From: Phototrophicales bacterium
Lineage (GTDB): Bacteria > Chloroflexota > Anaerolineae > Aggregatilineales > Phototrophicaceae
DNA length: 5,522 nt
Assembly: GCA_002794515.1 (NCBI GenBank)
Contig: PGTJ01000187.1
Span: 1 to 5,522, forward strand
Direction: 5' to 3'
Below, piece by piece: positions 1 through 5,522 of the stretch. A model generated the notes under the pieces. It saw only the letters and a list, made by a program, of their open reading frames with translations. It made no database searches and was not told the origin of the DNA. Positions within the stretch are counted from its first letter, which is position 1, and every line of letters begins with the position of its first letter. The position numbers and the translations under genes were made by a program.

Positions 1-1089
1 CTCAAGCACCGTGAGGCAGAATATCGTGGATATGACCACAATCCGTACGATGCTTTGTTGAATAGTTATGATAAAGGCATTCGTGCCGATATGGTCAAGG
101 CGATTTTTGATGGTCATAAGGCGCAACTCATCGCCCTCATCGCCGATGTGAGCAAGGTGGCAGGTCGCGTCAGCGACAAAGTGGTGCATGGCTCATTCCC
201 CAAAGATGCCCAACGCGAATTTGCCTTGTTCGTCCTCAAACAAATCGGCTTCGATTTTCAACGCGGGCGGTTAGATGTGGCGGTACATCCATTCGCCACC
301 AATTTCACCCGCAATGATGTACGCCTGACCACCCGTTATCATGAAGATTGGCTCAATCCCGCTTTATTCGGCAGTATGCACGAGGCGGGTCATGGCATGT
401 ATGAGCAGGGTGTTGCACCAAGCCTAGACCGCACTGTGTTGGGCAGTGGCACATCGTTGAGTGTTCACGAGTCGCAATCGCGCTTATGGGAAAATATCGT
501 TGGGCGGAGCAAAGGCTTTTGGAAATGGGCGCTCCCACATCTCAAACACCATTTTCCACATATGAATGCCATCACAGTGGATGAGATGTTCAAAGCGATT
601 AATACCGTATCGCCATCATTCATTCGTGTCGAGGCAGATGAAGCCACATATAACCTGCACATCATGTTGCGCTTTGAGCTAGAGAACGACATCTTCAATG
701 GGCGGGTGGCGATTAAAGACTTGCCCCGCGAATGGAATGGACGCTTTGAACAATTTTTGGGCATCACCCCGCCCAATGATGCGCTCGGCGTGTTGCAAGA
801 TGTGCATTGGTCGGCGGGACTGGTCGGATATTTCCCGACCTATGCGCTGGGCAATTTGCTCTCGGTGCAATATTACGAAGCGGCGCTCAAGGCACATCCC
901 CAAATTCCTGATGAAATCGAACAGGGCAAGTTCGATACCCTCTTAGGCTGGTTACAAAGCCATATTCATCAACACGGGCGCAAATTCACCACCGATGAGC
1001 TGACACGCCGTGTGACAGGCGAAGGGATGAATGCCACGCCGTATATCGGTTACTTGCAACGCAAATATAGCGCGGTGTATGGGTTGTGA
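1..1089 (+). CDS. M32 family zinc metallocarboxypeptidase (carboxypeptidase Taq type), 5' partial
   Basis: This is the C-terminal 362 residues of a family M32 carboxypeptidase, a cytoplasmic metal-dependent enzyme that removes C-terminal amino acids from peptides. The frame is open from base 1, so the real start lies outside the window; the TTG at 55 is internal, because family-like sequence (YDALL) precedes it. Members are usually about 500 residues, so roughly 140 are missing. Counting from the first codon, all six M32 signatures are visible: HPF (96-98), DVRLT (106-110), the zinc and catalytic motif HEAGH (127-131), HES (156-158, E157 being the expected third zinc ligand), IRVEAD (208-213) and GVLQDVHW (263-270), followed by the usual GYFPTY. 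The C-terminus (NATPYIGYLQRKY) also fits. No key residue is missing in the visible part, so it looks functional. No hairpin terminator follows its TGA; a decayed gene begins within about 50 bases. The family assignment is very secure; the physiological substrate is unknown. Confidence 0.96.
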   Translation, partial: LKHREAEYRGYDHNPYDALLNSYDKGIRADMVKAIFDGHKAQLIALIADVSKVAGRVSDKVVHGSFPKDAQREFALFVLKQIGFDFQRGRLDVAVHPFATNFTRNDVRLTTRYHEDWLNPALFGSMHEAGHGMYEQGVAPSLDRTVLGSGTSLSVHESQSRLWENIVGRSKGFWKWALPHLKHHFPHMNAITVDEMFKAINTVSPSFIRVEADEATYNLHIMLRFELENDIFNGRVAIKDLPREWNGRFEQFLGITPPNDALGVLQDVHWSAGLVGYFPTYALGNLLSVQYYEAALKAHPQIPDEIEQGKFDTLLGWLQSHIHQHGRKFTTDELTRRVTGEGMNATPYIGYLQRKYSAVYGL

Positions 1090-1139
1090 TCTGCCCGCAT
1101 CTGTCAAACCGTTATCGATAATCACAGGCATATGGGGCG

Positions 1140-1456
1140 ATGAACGGTATCGTCTCATATGCCCGCAAAATCGCTGATATCGACTATAATGTGCATTCAT
1201 TCCCGATTTAGTGGTCGAGGTTGTATCGGATGCGATGAATAAGCGTGAATGGAATGCGCTCATCCGAAAAATTACGGGTTATCTCAATGCGGGGGTGATT
1301 GTTTGGGTGGTCGATCCCGAAGAAAAAACCATCGAGGTACACTAATATGGCGCAAAAGTCAAAATCTATACCGTCCACGACACGCTCACTGTACCCACAT
1401 TGTTACCGAACTTTGAATTACCCCTCAAAGAGATTTTTGTCACAAAATCGGACTGA
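1140..1456 (+). pseudogene. Uma2-family (DUF820) nuclease-like gene remnant, frameshifted and with an internal stop
   Basis: Reading the frame from 1202 gives PDLVVEVVSDAMNKREW, then KITGYLNAGV and VWVVDPEEKTIEVH, the C-terminal core of the Uma2 family (PD-(D/E)xK-like fold, often annotated as putative restriction endonucleases). A TAA at 1343-1345 interrupts it, but the same frame continues for 36 codons with YGAKVKIYTV and a typical Uma2 tail (LLPNFELPLKEIF) to a TGA at 1454-1456. Upstream of 1202 this frame meets stops at 1187 and earlier. The adjacent frame from the ATG at 1140 reads through DIDYNVHSF and would join PDLVVEV if one base were restored in the C run near 1201-1204. The gene therefore carries a one-base frameshift and a nonsense codon, and its N-terminal half is not recognisable; intact members are roughly 180-200 residues. 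It lies directly after the carboxypeptidase gene. The family call rests on pattern recognition; the 5' limit is uncertain. Confidence 0.75.
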
Positions 1457-1466
1457 TAATACTCAT

Positions 1467-1495
1467 TTGACACCCCCTTAAAAGCACGTTAAACT
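1467..1495 (+). promoter_or_regulatory. Sigma70-like promoter upstream of the SWIM-like gene
   Basis: A perfect -35 hexamer TTGACA (1467-1472) is separated by exactly 17 bases from TAAACT (1490-1495), which matches four of six -10 positions including the key first T, second A and last T. It begins 11 bases after the end of the Uma2 remnant. Transcription would start near 1502, about 165 bases before the start codon at 1669, with an intrinsic terminator in between. It could therefore drive either the downstream gene through a leader RNA or a short terminated RNA. The call rests on sequence match only. Confidence 0.45.
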
Positions 1496-1525
1496 ATCAA
1501 TATATAACCAGAAGATGTATGGTAG

Positions 1526-1565
1526 TAGATAGGATTCAAAATCAACATGAATCTCAAAATATCTA
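1526..1565 (+). other. Possible weak two-part stem-loop in the leader
   Basis: TAGATA (1526-1531) pairs with TATCTA (1560-1565), and inside it GATTC (1533-1537) pairs with GAATC (1549-1553), leaving an 11-base loop and an asymmetric internal loop. It sits between the predicted transcription start and the terminator at 1590. The stem is AT-rich and interrupted, so it may be chance; its only support is its position in a probable leader RNA. No known riboswitch class was recognised in 1496-1589. Confidence 0.2.
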
Positions 1566-1589
1566 ACATATCTCACCCGAAATTGCCTT

Positions 1590-1624
1590 AAAACACGCGG
1601 GCGCAACCATGCCGCGTGTTTTTT
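1590..1624 (+). terminator. Rho-independent terminator just upstream of the SWIM-like gene
   Basis: AAAACACGCGG (1590-1600) is perfectly complementary to CCGCGTGTTTT (1612-1622), giving an 11-bp stem with an 11-base loop, and a run of six T residues (1619-1624) completes the canonical pattern. It ends only 44 bases before the start codon at 1669 and lies downstream of the best promoter in the interval. It could end transcription from the left, or act as an attenuator or the end of a small RNA made from the 1467-1495 promoter. The terminator call itself is strong. Confidence 0.85.
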
Positions 1625-1654
1625 CGTTTTATTACAGACCGTTACCAAAAGATA

Positions 1655-1660
1655 AAGGAG
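1655..1660 (+). promoter_or_regulatory. Shine-Dalgarno deciding the ATG at 1669
   Basis: AAGGAG lies 8 bases before the ATG at 1669. It decides the start of the SWIM-like gene. The in-frame ATG at 1609 sits in the loop of the terminator hairpin, has no comparable ribosome binding site, and would add 20 residues with no counterpart in the repeat structure. Confidence 0.8.
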
Positions 1661-1668
1661 AAAGCATC

Positions 1669-2184
1669 ATGGATTACAGTTTAATCGGCAAAATCCAAAA
1701 AGCCAAACAATATGCAGAAGAGCCAGAACGGGTGACATTCGTCAGTTTTAAGGTGGAATTTAAGGGTGATAACGACACTTATATTGTCACACTCAGCCCA
1801 GAGGGATGGCAATGTTCGAGTTCTGGTTTTAGACGGTATGGCATCTCGCCACAAATTATGGCGATGGAGCGCATGTTCAGCCCGATGCTCAAACGAGAAC
1901 CCCTGCATTATGCCGATGGTCAGAATGTGGTCAGCGATGTCGAAAAAGCCAGTCGCTATGCCAAAGAACCCCATCGCGTACGCTTTTTAGCATTTGAAGC
2001 CGATTTTAAGGGCGACCACGACACCTATCATATCACGTATGAAGATGGTCGTTGGCATTGCAACAATCCATATTTCTTGTCGCATGGCATTTGTAGCCAT
2101 ACTATGGCGATGGAACGGATGCTCGATGGCATGGTGAAGCCTGTATCTTTGCAACACAATATTCCCGAAGCCGAAGAATCTTGA
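1669..2184 (+). CDS. Two-repeat SWIM-like zinc-finger protein, 171 aa
   Basis: A small, soluble, probably cytoplasmic protein with no signal peptide or membrane segment. It consists of two copies of one unit with a constant 82-residue offset and no gaps (residues 5-73 and 87-155; about 30 identical positions of 69). Each copy has a helix with KA..YA.EP.RV, a beta-rich part with FKGD.DTY, then a W-x-C motif and a closing helix MAMERM. This resembles SWIM domains (CxC...CxH), which bind zinc and mediate DNA or protein contacts. In copy 2, C131, C142 and H144 are kept, but the second Cys of CxC is Asn133. In copy 1 only C49 remains; the CxH positions are S60 and Q62. Copy 2 may still bind metal, perhaps using H130 or H139; copy 1 probably cannot. 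The start is set by the Shine-Dalgarno at 1655, and a terminator follows at 2215, so the gene is likely monocistronic. Its biological role is unknown. The SWIM assignment is from motif spacing and is moderate; that this is a real gene is near certain. Confidence 0.85.
   Translation: MDYSLIGKIQKAKQYAEEPERVTFVSFKVEFKGDNDTYIVTLSPEGWQCSSSGFRRYGISPQIMAMERMFSPMLKREPLHYADGQNVVSDVEKASRYAKEPHRVRFLAFEADFKGDHDTYHITYEDGRWHCNNPYFLSHGICSHTMAMERMLDGMVKPVSLQHNIPEAEES
1681..2133 (+). repeat. Internal tandem duplication (82-codon period) within the SWIM-like gene
   Basis: Codons 5-73 (1681-1887) and 87-155 (1927-2133) encode homologous units in perfect register at an offset of 82 residues. Shared landmarks are Y15/Y97, EP at 18-19/100-101, FKGD at 31-34/113-116, DTY at 36-38/118-120, W47/W129, C49/C131 and MAMERM at 64-69/146-151. 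The nucleotide sequences have diverged except around the MAMERM codons, so the duplication is old rather than recent. Confidence 0.9.
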
Positions 2185-2214
2185 ATCTTAAAAATCACTT
2201 ATTCAAATCCTCAG

Positions 2215-2240
2215 AAAAGGCGATACAACATCGCCTTTTT
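2215..2240 (+). terminator. Rho-independent terminator after the SWIM-like gene
   Basis: AAAAGGCGAT (2215-2224) pairs perfectly with ATCGCCTTTT (2230-2239) around a 5-base loop, followed by a T run through 2240. It starts 30 bases after the stop codon at 2182-2184 and separates this gene from the kinase gene. The A run on the left side could also let it work on the other strand, although no minus-strand gene is seen. Confidence 0.9.
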
Positions 2241-2346
2241 GTATTTCGTATAGGGGCTATATAAGAAATATGTAGATATTTGCTGAAAACAGGAAGATTT
2301 CGCCAAAAGTTGCGTCATAATAAGAAGATGTAGCGCACATCAGCAC

Positions 2347-2352
2347 AAGGAA
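2347..2352 (+). promoter_or_regulatory. Shine-Dalgarno of the kinase-STAND gene
   Basis: AAGGAA lies 7 bases before the ATG at 2360, a standard distance, and supports that start; the encoded protein then opens with the usual short lead into a kinase glycine loop. The interval 2241-2346 is AT-rich and must contain the promoter, since a strong terminator precedes it. I see only weak -10-like hexamers (TATATA at 2258, CATAAT at 2316) without a convincing -35, so I do not call a promoter there. Confidence 0.7.
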
Positions 2353-2359
2353 ATCGTAC

Positions 2360-5300
2360 ATGCAAATTGGCAACAGATACACCATCGAAAAACAAATCGG
2401 TGTTGGGGGCATGGGGACAGTTTTTAAGGGGACTGATGCACAAACAGGGATGACGGTCGCCATTAAGCACCTCAAGCCCGATATTTTACGCGCCGACCCG
2501 CACCAACTCGACCGATTTATCCGTGAGGGCGAATTGTTACGCCAATTGAATCATCCGAATATCGTCAAGATGTTAGATGCCATCGACCACAACGATGATC
2601 ATTACCTCATCATGGAATATGTGGCGGGCGGGTCATTACATGATGTTTTGCAAAAATCGCCACAACTCAGCCCACAACGGGTTTTATATACAGCGTTGGA
2701 TGTGGCGGATGCGCTCACACGGGCGCACCGTCTGAATGTGTTGCACCGCGATATTAAACCCGCCAATGTGTTGCTCGATGCCGATGGCACACCACGCCTG
2801 ACCGATTTTGGCATGGCACGCTCTGGCAATATGAATATCACCGAAGAAGGCACGATTGTTGGCACGCTCGCCTATCTCAGTCCCGAAGCCCTAACGGGGG
2901 GTGATGTGGATGAACGAAGTGATATTTGGGCATTCGGCATCATGCTCTTTGAGATGCTGGCAGGTGAGCGCCCATTTATGCAGGTGAACGCGGGTCAACT
3001 CATCCACGCCATCCTGACCGCGCCCATCCCCGATTTAGAGAGCATCCGCCCCGATGTCCCCGTGGCGCTCATCGACCTCATCAACCGAATGCTCAAGCGC
3101 GATATACAAGCGCGTATCCCCAGTGTGCGCCTGATTGGCGCAGAACTCGAAGCGATCATTCGTGGTGGCACAACATCGTTACAATACGTTCCCAATATGG
3201 ATGATAGCGACCGATTTGATAGCGATAACTTCACACCGATTACACCTGCCACCAGTCGTATTACGCCAGCGAATAATCTGCCCACCCAACCAACAGCATT
3301 TGTCGGGCGTGGTGATGAAATTGAGGCAGTCGAACAATTGTTAAATGATAATGCCAACCACCTGATTACCATAACAGGTGTCGGTGGAATTGGCAAAACA
3401 CGCCTCGCATTAGCCGTTGCCGAGCGCTTCGTGCGCCCCGCCCACAGCACATCAATGCATAACCTGCTCTTCTCTGATGGAATCTATTTTGTGCCGTTGG
3501 CATCGGTCGATACTGAAGAGACGCTCATCAAGACCATCGCCGACCACACCGACATGACCTTTGCAGGCATAGATTCGGCACGGATACAACTGCTCCATTA
3601 TTTATCTGAAAAGAAAATGCTCATCATCCTCGACAATTTCGAGCATTTGACCGCTCATGCCGATTTGTTGGCAGATATTCTTCAATCTGCGCCGAATATC
3701 AAATTATTGGTCACATCACGCGAATTATTGCGCTTACGCGGGGAGCAAATCTACGAAGTCCCGCCGTTACATACACCAACCGCCCAACAACCTTTGGCAG
3801 AAATTGGTGAATATTGTGCGATAAAATTATTCGTGCAATCTGCCAAACGCATCATGCCCAGCTTTGAACTGGATATACAAACCGCGCCATACGTGGTGCG
3901 GATTTGCGAATTGGTCGGCGGGTTGCCGTTGGGGATAGAGCTATCGGCATCGTGGCTCGAAATGTTGTCCATCGAAGAAATTGCCGATGAAATCGAAAAG
4001 AGCCTCGACTTTTTAGAGACCGATTTGCGCGATGTCCCACAGCGCCAGCGCAGTTTACGGGCGGTATTCGAGTATTCGTGGAATTTGCTCACCGATGATG
4101 AACGCCAAACGTTTGTGAAATTAGCCATTTTTCGGGGTGGATTTGAGCGCGAAGCCGCGCAAAAAGTGGCGGGGGCATCATTGCGTGTACTGACCAGCTT
4201 GGTCAATAAATCGCTCATCCAACGCTATCCCAATGGGCGTTATGGGGTAAATAAAGTATTACGCCAATATGCCGATGAAATCCTCAAACAACGCGAAGAT
4301 GTCAAGGCGGTGAAACGTGAACATGCTGTTTATTATAGCGACCTTCTGCTCAAACTCATGCCTCTGTTCAACACACTCAAAGAAAAAACTGCCATAGAAA
4401 TGATGGATAATGAGTGGGAGAACATCCGCCTCGCCTTGCATAATGCGATGGATATGGGCGCATGTGATGAAATTGACAACATATCTTATCCATTGCTGAT
4501 GTATTATATCAATCGCAGTTTGTTCAAAGAAGGCATCGATACATTCGACCGTCTGGCGGGCATGATGAAAGCCCATCAGGGCGAAAATGAGATGTTCTGG
4601 CGCACACGGGTGTTTCAGGCGTGGTTACAGAGTCGTATCGGCAATTATGCCGAAGCATGGGCATATAGCGCCCCCGCCGAAGCGTATTTCAAGCAAAATC
4701 ATATCACCCTCGAAATGAGCGAAACACTCAACGTACTCAGTTACGTCAAGATGATGCAGGGTGATTATGCCGAAGCGGCGACATATGCCCAAGAAGGGCT
4801 GAGCTATGCACCACAATCGCGCCAACCGCAAATGGCATGGTATATGTCCAATGCCAATTGGGGTTATGCCGAATTTTTGCGAGGCAATCAACAACAAGCC
4901 CTTACCATTTATGAAGATATTGTCTCTCGGATGCGCCAATTACAAGATTATTCACCCAGTGGCATGGGCTATCTGCTCAACAACTTGGGCGAAATTTTGC
5001 GCGGATTAAACCGCATGGATGAAGCACTGGCATTATTTCAAGAGGCATACGCCATTTTTGAGGCGAATAATATCAAACGTGGCATGGCATTCACCCTCAA
5101 TAATATCGGTGGCATTCAAATCGCCAAAGAAGACAACATCGCCGCCCAACCGTACTATCAACGCGCATATGAACTGCATAAAGAAATTGGCGACCTGAAC
5201 GGCTTGGCGCATTCCATTTCGGCACTCGGCAATAACCAGATGTATATGGGCAATGCCAAAGAGGCAAAGATGTATTTTGATAAAAGCCTCGCTATTCGTC

Positions 5301-5522
5301 AGAAAATTGGTGAGCGTCGTGGCATCGCCGATTCGTTCATAGATATTGGGCGTGTTTATGCCCTGATGGGCGATTTTCATGCCTCGCTCGCCCATTTTCG
5401 ACAAGCAGAAACTATTTACCGCGATATTCAAGAATTAGACGGTCTGAGTAGCGCGTTGACCAATATCGCCTCGACCCAAGCCATCCTGGGTCAGATAGAA
5501 GCGACCTATCAAACATTAGAAG
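2360..5522 (+). CDS. Ser/Thr protein kinase - NB-ARC/STAND ATPase - TPR fusion protein, 3' partial
   Basis: One open frame of 1054 codons that leaves the window without a stop. Residues 1 to about 268 are a complete Hanks-type Ser/Thr kinase: glycine loop GVGGMG (14-19), VAIK lysine K36, helix-C glutamate E56, catalytic HRDIKPAN (129-136, D131), DFG (149-151), GTLAYLSPE (168-176) and DIWAFG (188-193). The activation loop has Thr161, Thr165 and Thr169, and this is an RD kinase, so autophosphorylation is plausible. After a Thr/Pro-rich linker come FVGR (314-317), Walker A GVGGIGKT (340-347, K346), Walker B LIILDN (D425), TSR (452-454) and GLPLGIE (521-527), the core of NB-ARC/STAND ATPases. A winged-helix-like part (about 564-643) follows, then an EWENIRLAL helix (685-693) and TPR repeats from about 747 to the edge (for example GDYAEA and MDEALALF). 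No transmembrane segment is seen, so it is probably cytosolic. Mycobacterial PknK, a kinase with a MalT-like ATPase region, is a comparable layout. Likely TPR sensing gates an ATPase switch that controls the kinase; the ligand and targets are unknown. Domain calls are secure, the function is inferred. Confidence 0.95.
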   Translation, partial: MQIGNRYTIEKQIGVGGMGTVFKGTDAQTGMTVAIKHLKPDILRADPHQLDRFIREGELLRQLNHPNIVKMLDAIDHNDDHYLIMEYVAGGSLHDVLQKSPQLSPQRVLYTALDVADALTRAHRLNVLHRDIKPANVLLDADGTPRLTDFGMARSGNMNITEEGTIVGTLAYLSPEALTGGDVDERSDIWAFGIMLFEMLAGERPFMQVNAGQLIHAILTAPIPDLESIRPDVPVALIDLINRMLKRDIQARIPSVRLIGAELEAIIRGGTTSLQYVPNMDDSDRFDSDNFTPITPATSRITPANNLPTQPTAFVGRGDEIEAVEQLLNDNANHLITITGVGGIGKTRLALAVAERFVRPAHSTSMHNLLFSDGIYFVPLASVDTEETLIKTIADHTDMTFAGIDSARIQLLHYLSEKKMLIILDNFEHLTAHADLLADILQSAPNIKLLVTSRELLRLRGEQIYEVPPLHTPTAQQPLAEIGEYCAIKLFVQSAKRIMPSFELDIQTAPYVVRICELVGGLPLGIELSASWLEMLSIEEIADEIEKSLDFLETDLRDVPQRQRSLRAVFEYSWNLLTDDERQTFVKLAIFRGGFEREAAQKVAGASLRVLTSLVNKSLIQRYPNGRYGVNKVLRQYADEILKQREDVKAVKREHAVYYSDLLLKLMPLFNTLKEKTAIEMMDNEWENIRLALHNAMDMGACDEIDNISYPLLMYYINRSLFKEGIDTFDRLAGMMKAHQGENEMFWRTRVFQAWLQSRIGNYAEAWAYSAPAEAYFKQNHITLEMSETLNVLSYVKMMQGDYAEAATYAQEGLSYAPQSRQPQMAWYMSNANWGYAEFLRGNQQQALTIYEDIVSRMRQLQDYSPSGMGYLLNNLGEILRGLNRMDEALALFQEAYAIFEANNIKRGMAFTLNNIGGIQIAKEDNIAAQPYYQRAYELHKEIGDLNGLAHSISALGNNQMYMGNAKEAKMYFDKSLAIRQKIGERRGIADSFIDIGRVYALMGDFHASLAHFRQAETIYRDIQELDGLSSALTNIASTQAILGQIEATYQTLE

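Noticed and set aside
1112..1121. Perfect 10-base palindrome TTATCGATAA after the carboxypeptidase gene
   Set aside because: It is short, has no loop or T run for a terminator, and occurs once; nothing ties it to an operator.
1299..1481. Plus-strand open frame of 60 codons
   Set aside because: It overlaps the Uma2 remnant in another frame, has a low-complexity basic composition and resembles nothing; the Uma2 reading in the frame of 1202 explains the DNA.
1609..1668. Longer form of the SWIM-like gene starting at the ATG at 1609
   Set aside because: This ATG lies in the loop of the terminator hairpin, has no good ribosome binding site, and the added 20 residues have no counterpart in the repeat unit. 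The ATG at 1669 has AAGGAG at ideal spacing.
1510..2332. Ten-base word AGAAGATGTA upstream of both the SWIM-like gene (1510-1519) and the kinase gene (2323-2332)
   Set aside because: Chance alone would give about a dozen repeated ten-base words in a window this long, and the two copies sit at different distances from their start codons.
2995..3450. Minus-strand open frames opposite the kinase-STAND gene (also 3751-4218, 4259-4576, 4625-4939 and 5033-5431)
   Set aside because: All lie wholly opposite a continuous plus-strand coding frame with clear domains; their translations show no recognisable motifs, and they are expected shadows of codon bias.
1..5522. CRISPR arrays, tRNA or rRNA genes, insertion sequences and attachment sites
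   Set aside because: Reading both strands shows no regularly spaced repeats, no tRNA-like or rRNA-like sequence and no transposase or terminal inverted repeats.

Overview
The window shows a bacterial genome fragment of moderate GC content with every supported gene on the plus strand. A fused Ser/Thr kinase, STAND ATPase and TPR protein, a SWIM-like small protein and an Uma2-type remnant found together suggest Chloroflexota (Anaerolineae-like) or a similar signalling-rich lineage. That assignment is inferred from gene content; no phylogenetic marker is present.

Layout. (1) Positions 1-1089 hold the C-terminal 362 residues of an M32 (Taq-type) metallocarboxypeptidase, cut by the left window edge, with all six family signature motifs visible. 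(2) Positions 1140-1456 are the decayed C-terminal part of an Uma2-family (PD-(D/E)xK-like) gene, broken by a frameshift near 1200 and an in-frame TAA at 1343. (3) Positions 1457-1668 form a regulatory stretch: a good sigma70-like promoter (1467-1495), a possible weak hairpin, a strong intrinsic terminator (1590-1624), then a Shine-Dalgarno. (4) Positions 1669-2184 encode a 171-residue protein built from two copies of an 82-residue unit resembling a degenerate SWIM zinc finger, closed by a second strong terminator (2215-2240). (5) From 2360 to the right edge runs one uninterrupted reading frame of 1054 codons with no stop yet. It encodes a complete Hanks-type Ser/Thr kinase domain fused to an NB-ARC/STAND ATPase core, a winged-helix region and a TPR array.

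The genes do not look like one operon: terminators separate the SWIM-like gene from both sides. The large protein is probably a self-contained signalling switch, with the TPRs sensing, the ATPase switching and the kinase as output. The points most worth a second look are this kinase-STAND-TPR fusion with an altered MHD-like motif, the promoter-hairpin-terminator leader before the SWIM-like gene, and the unequal loss of metal ligands between the two SWIM-like repeats.
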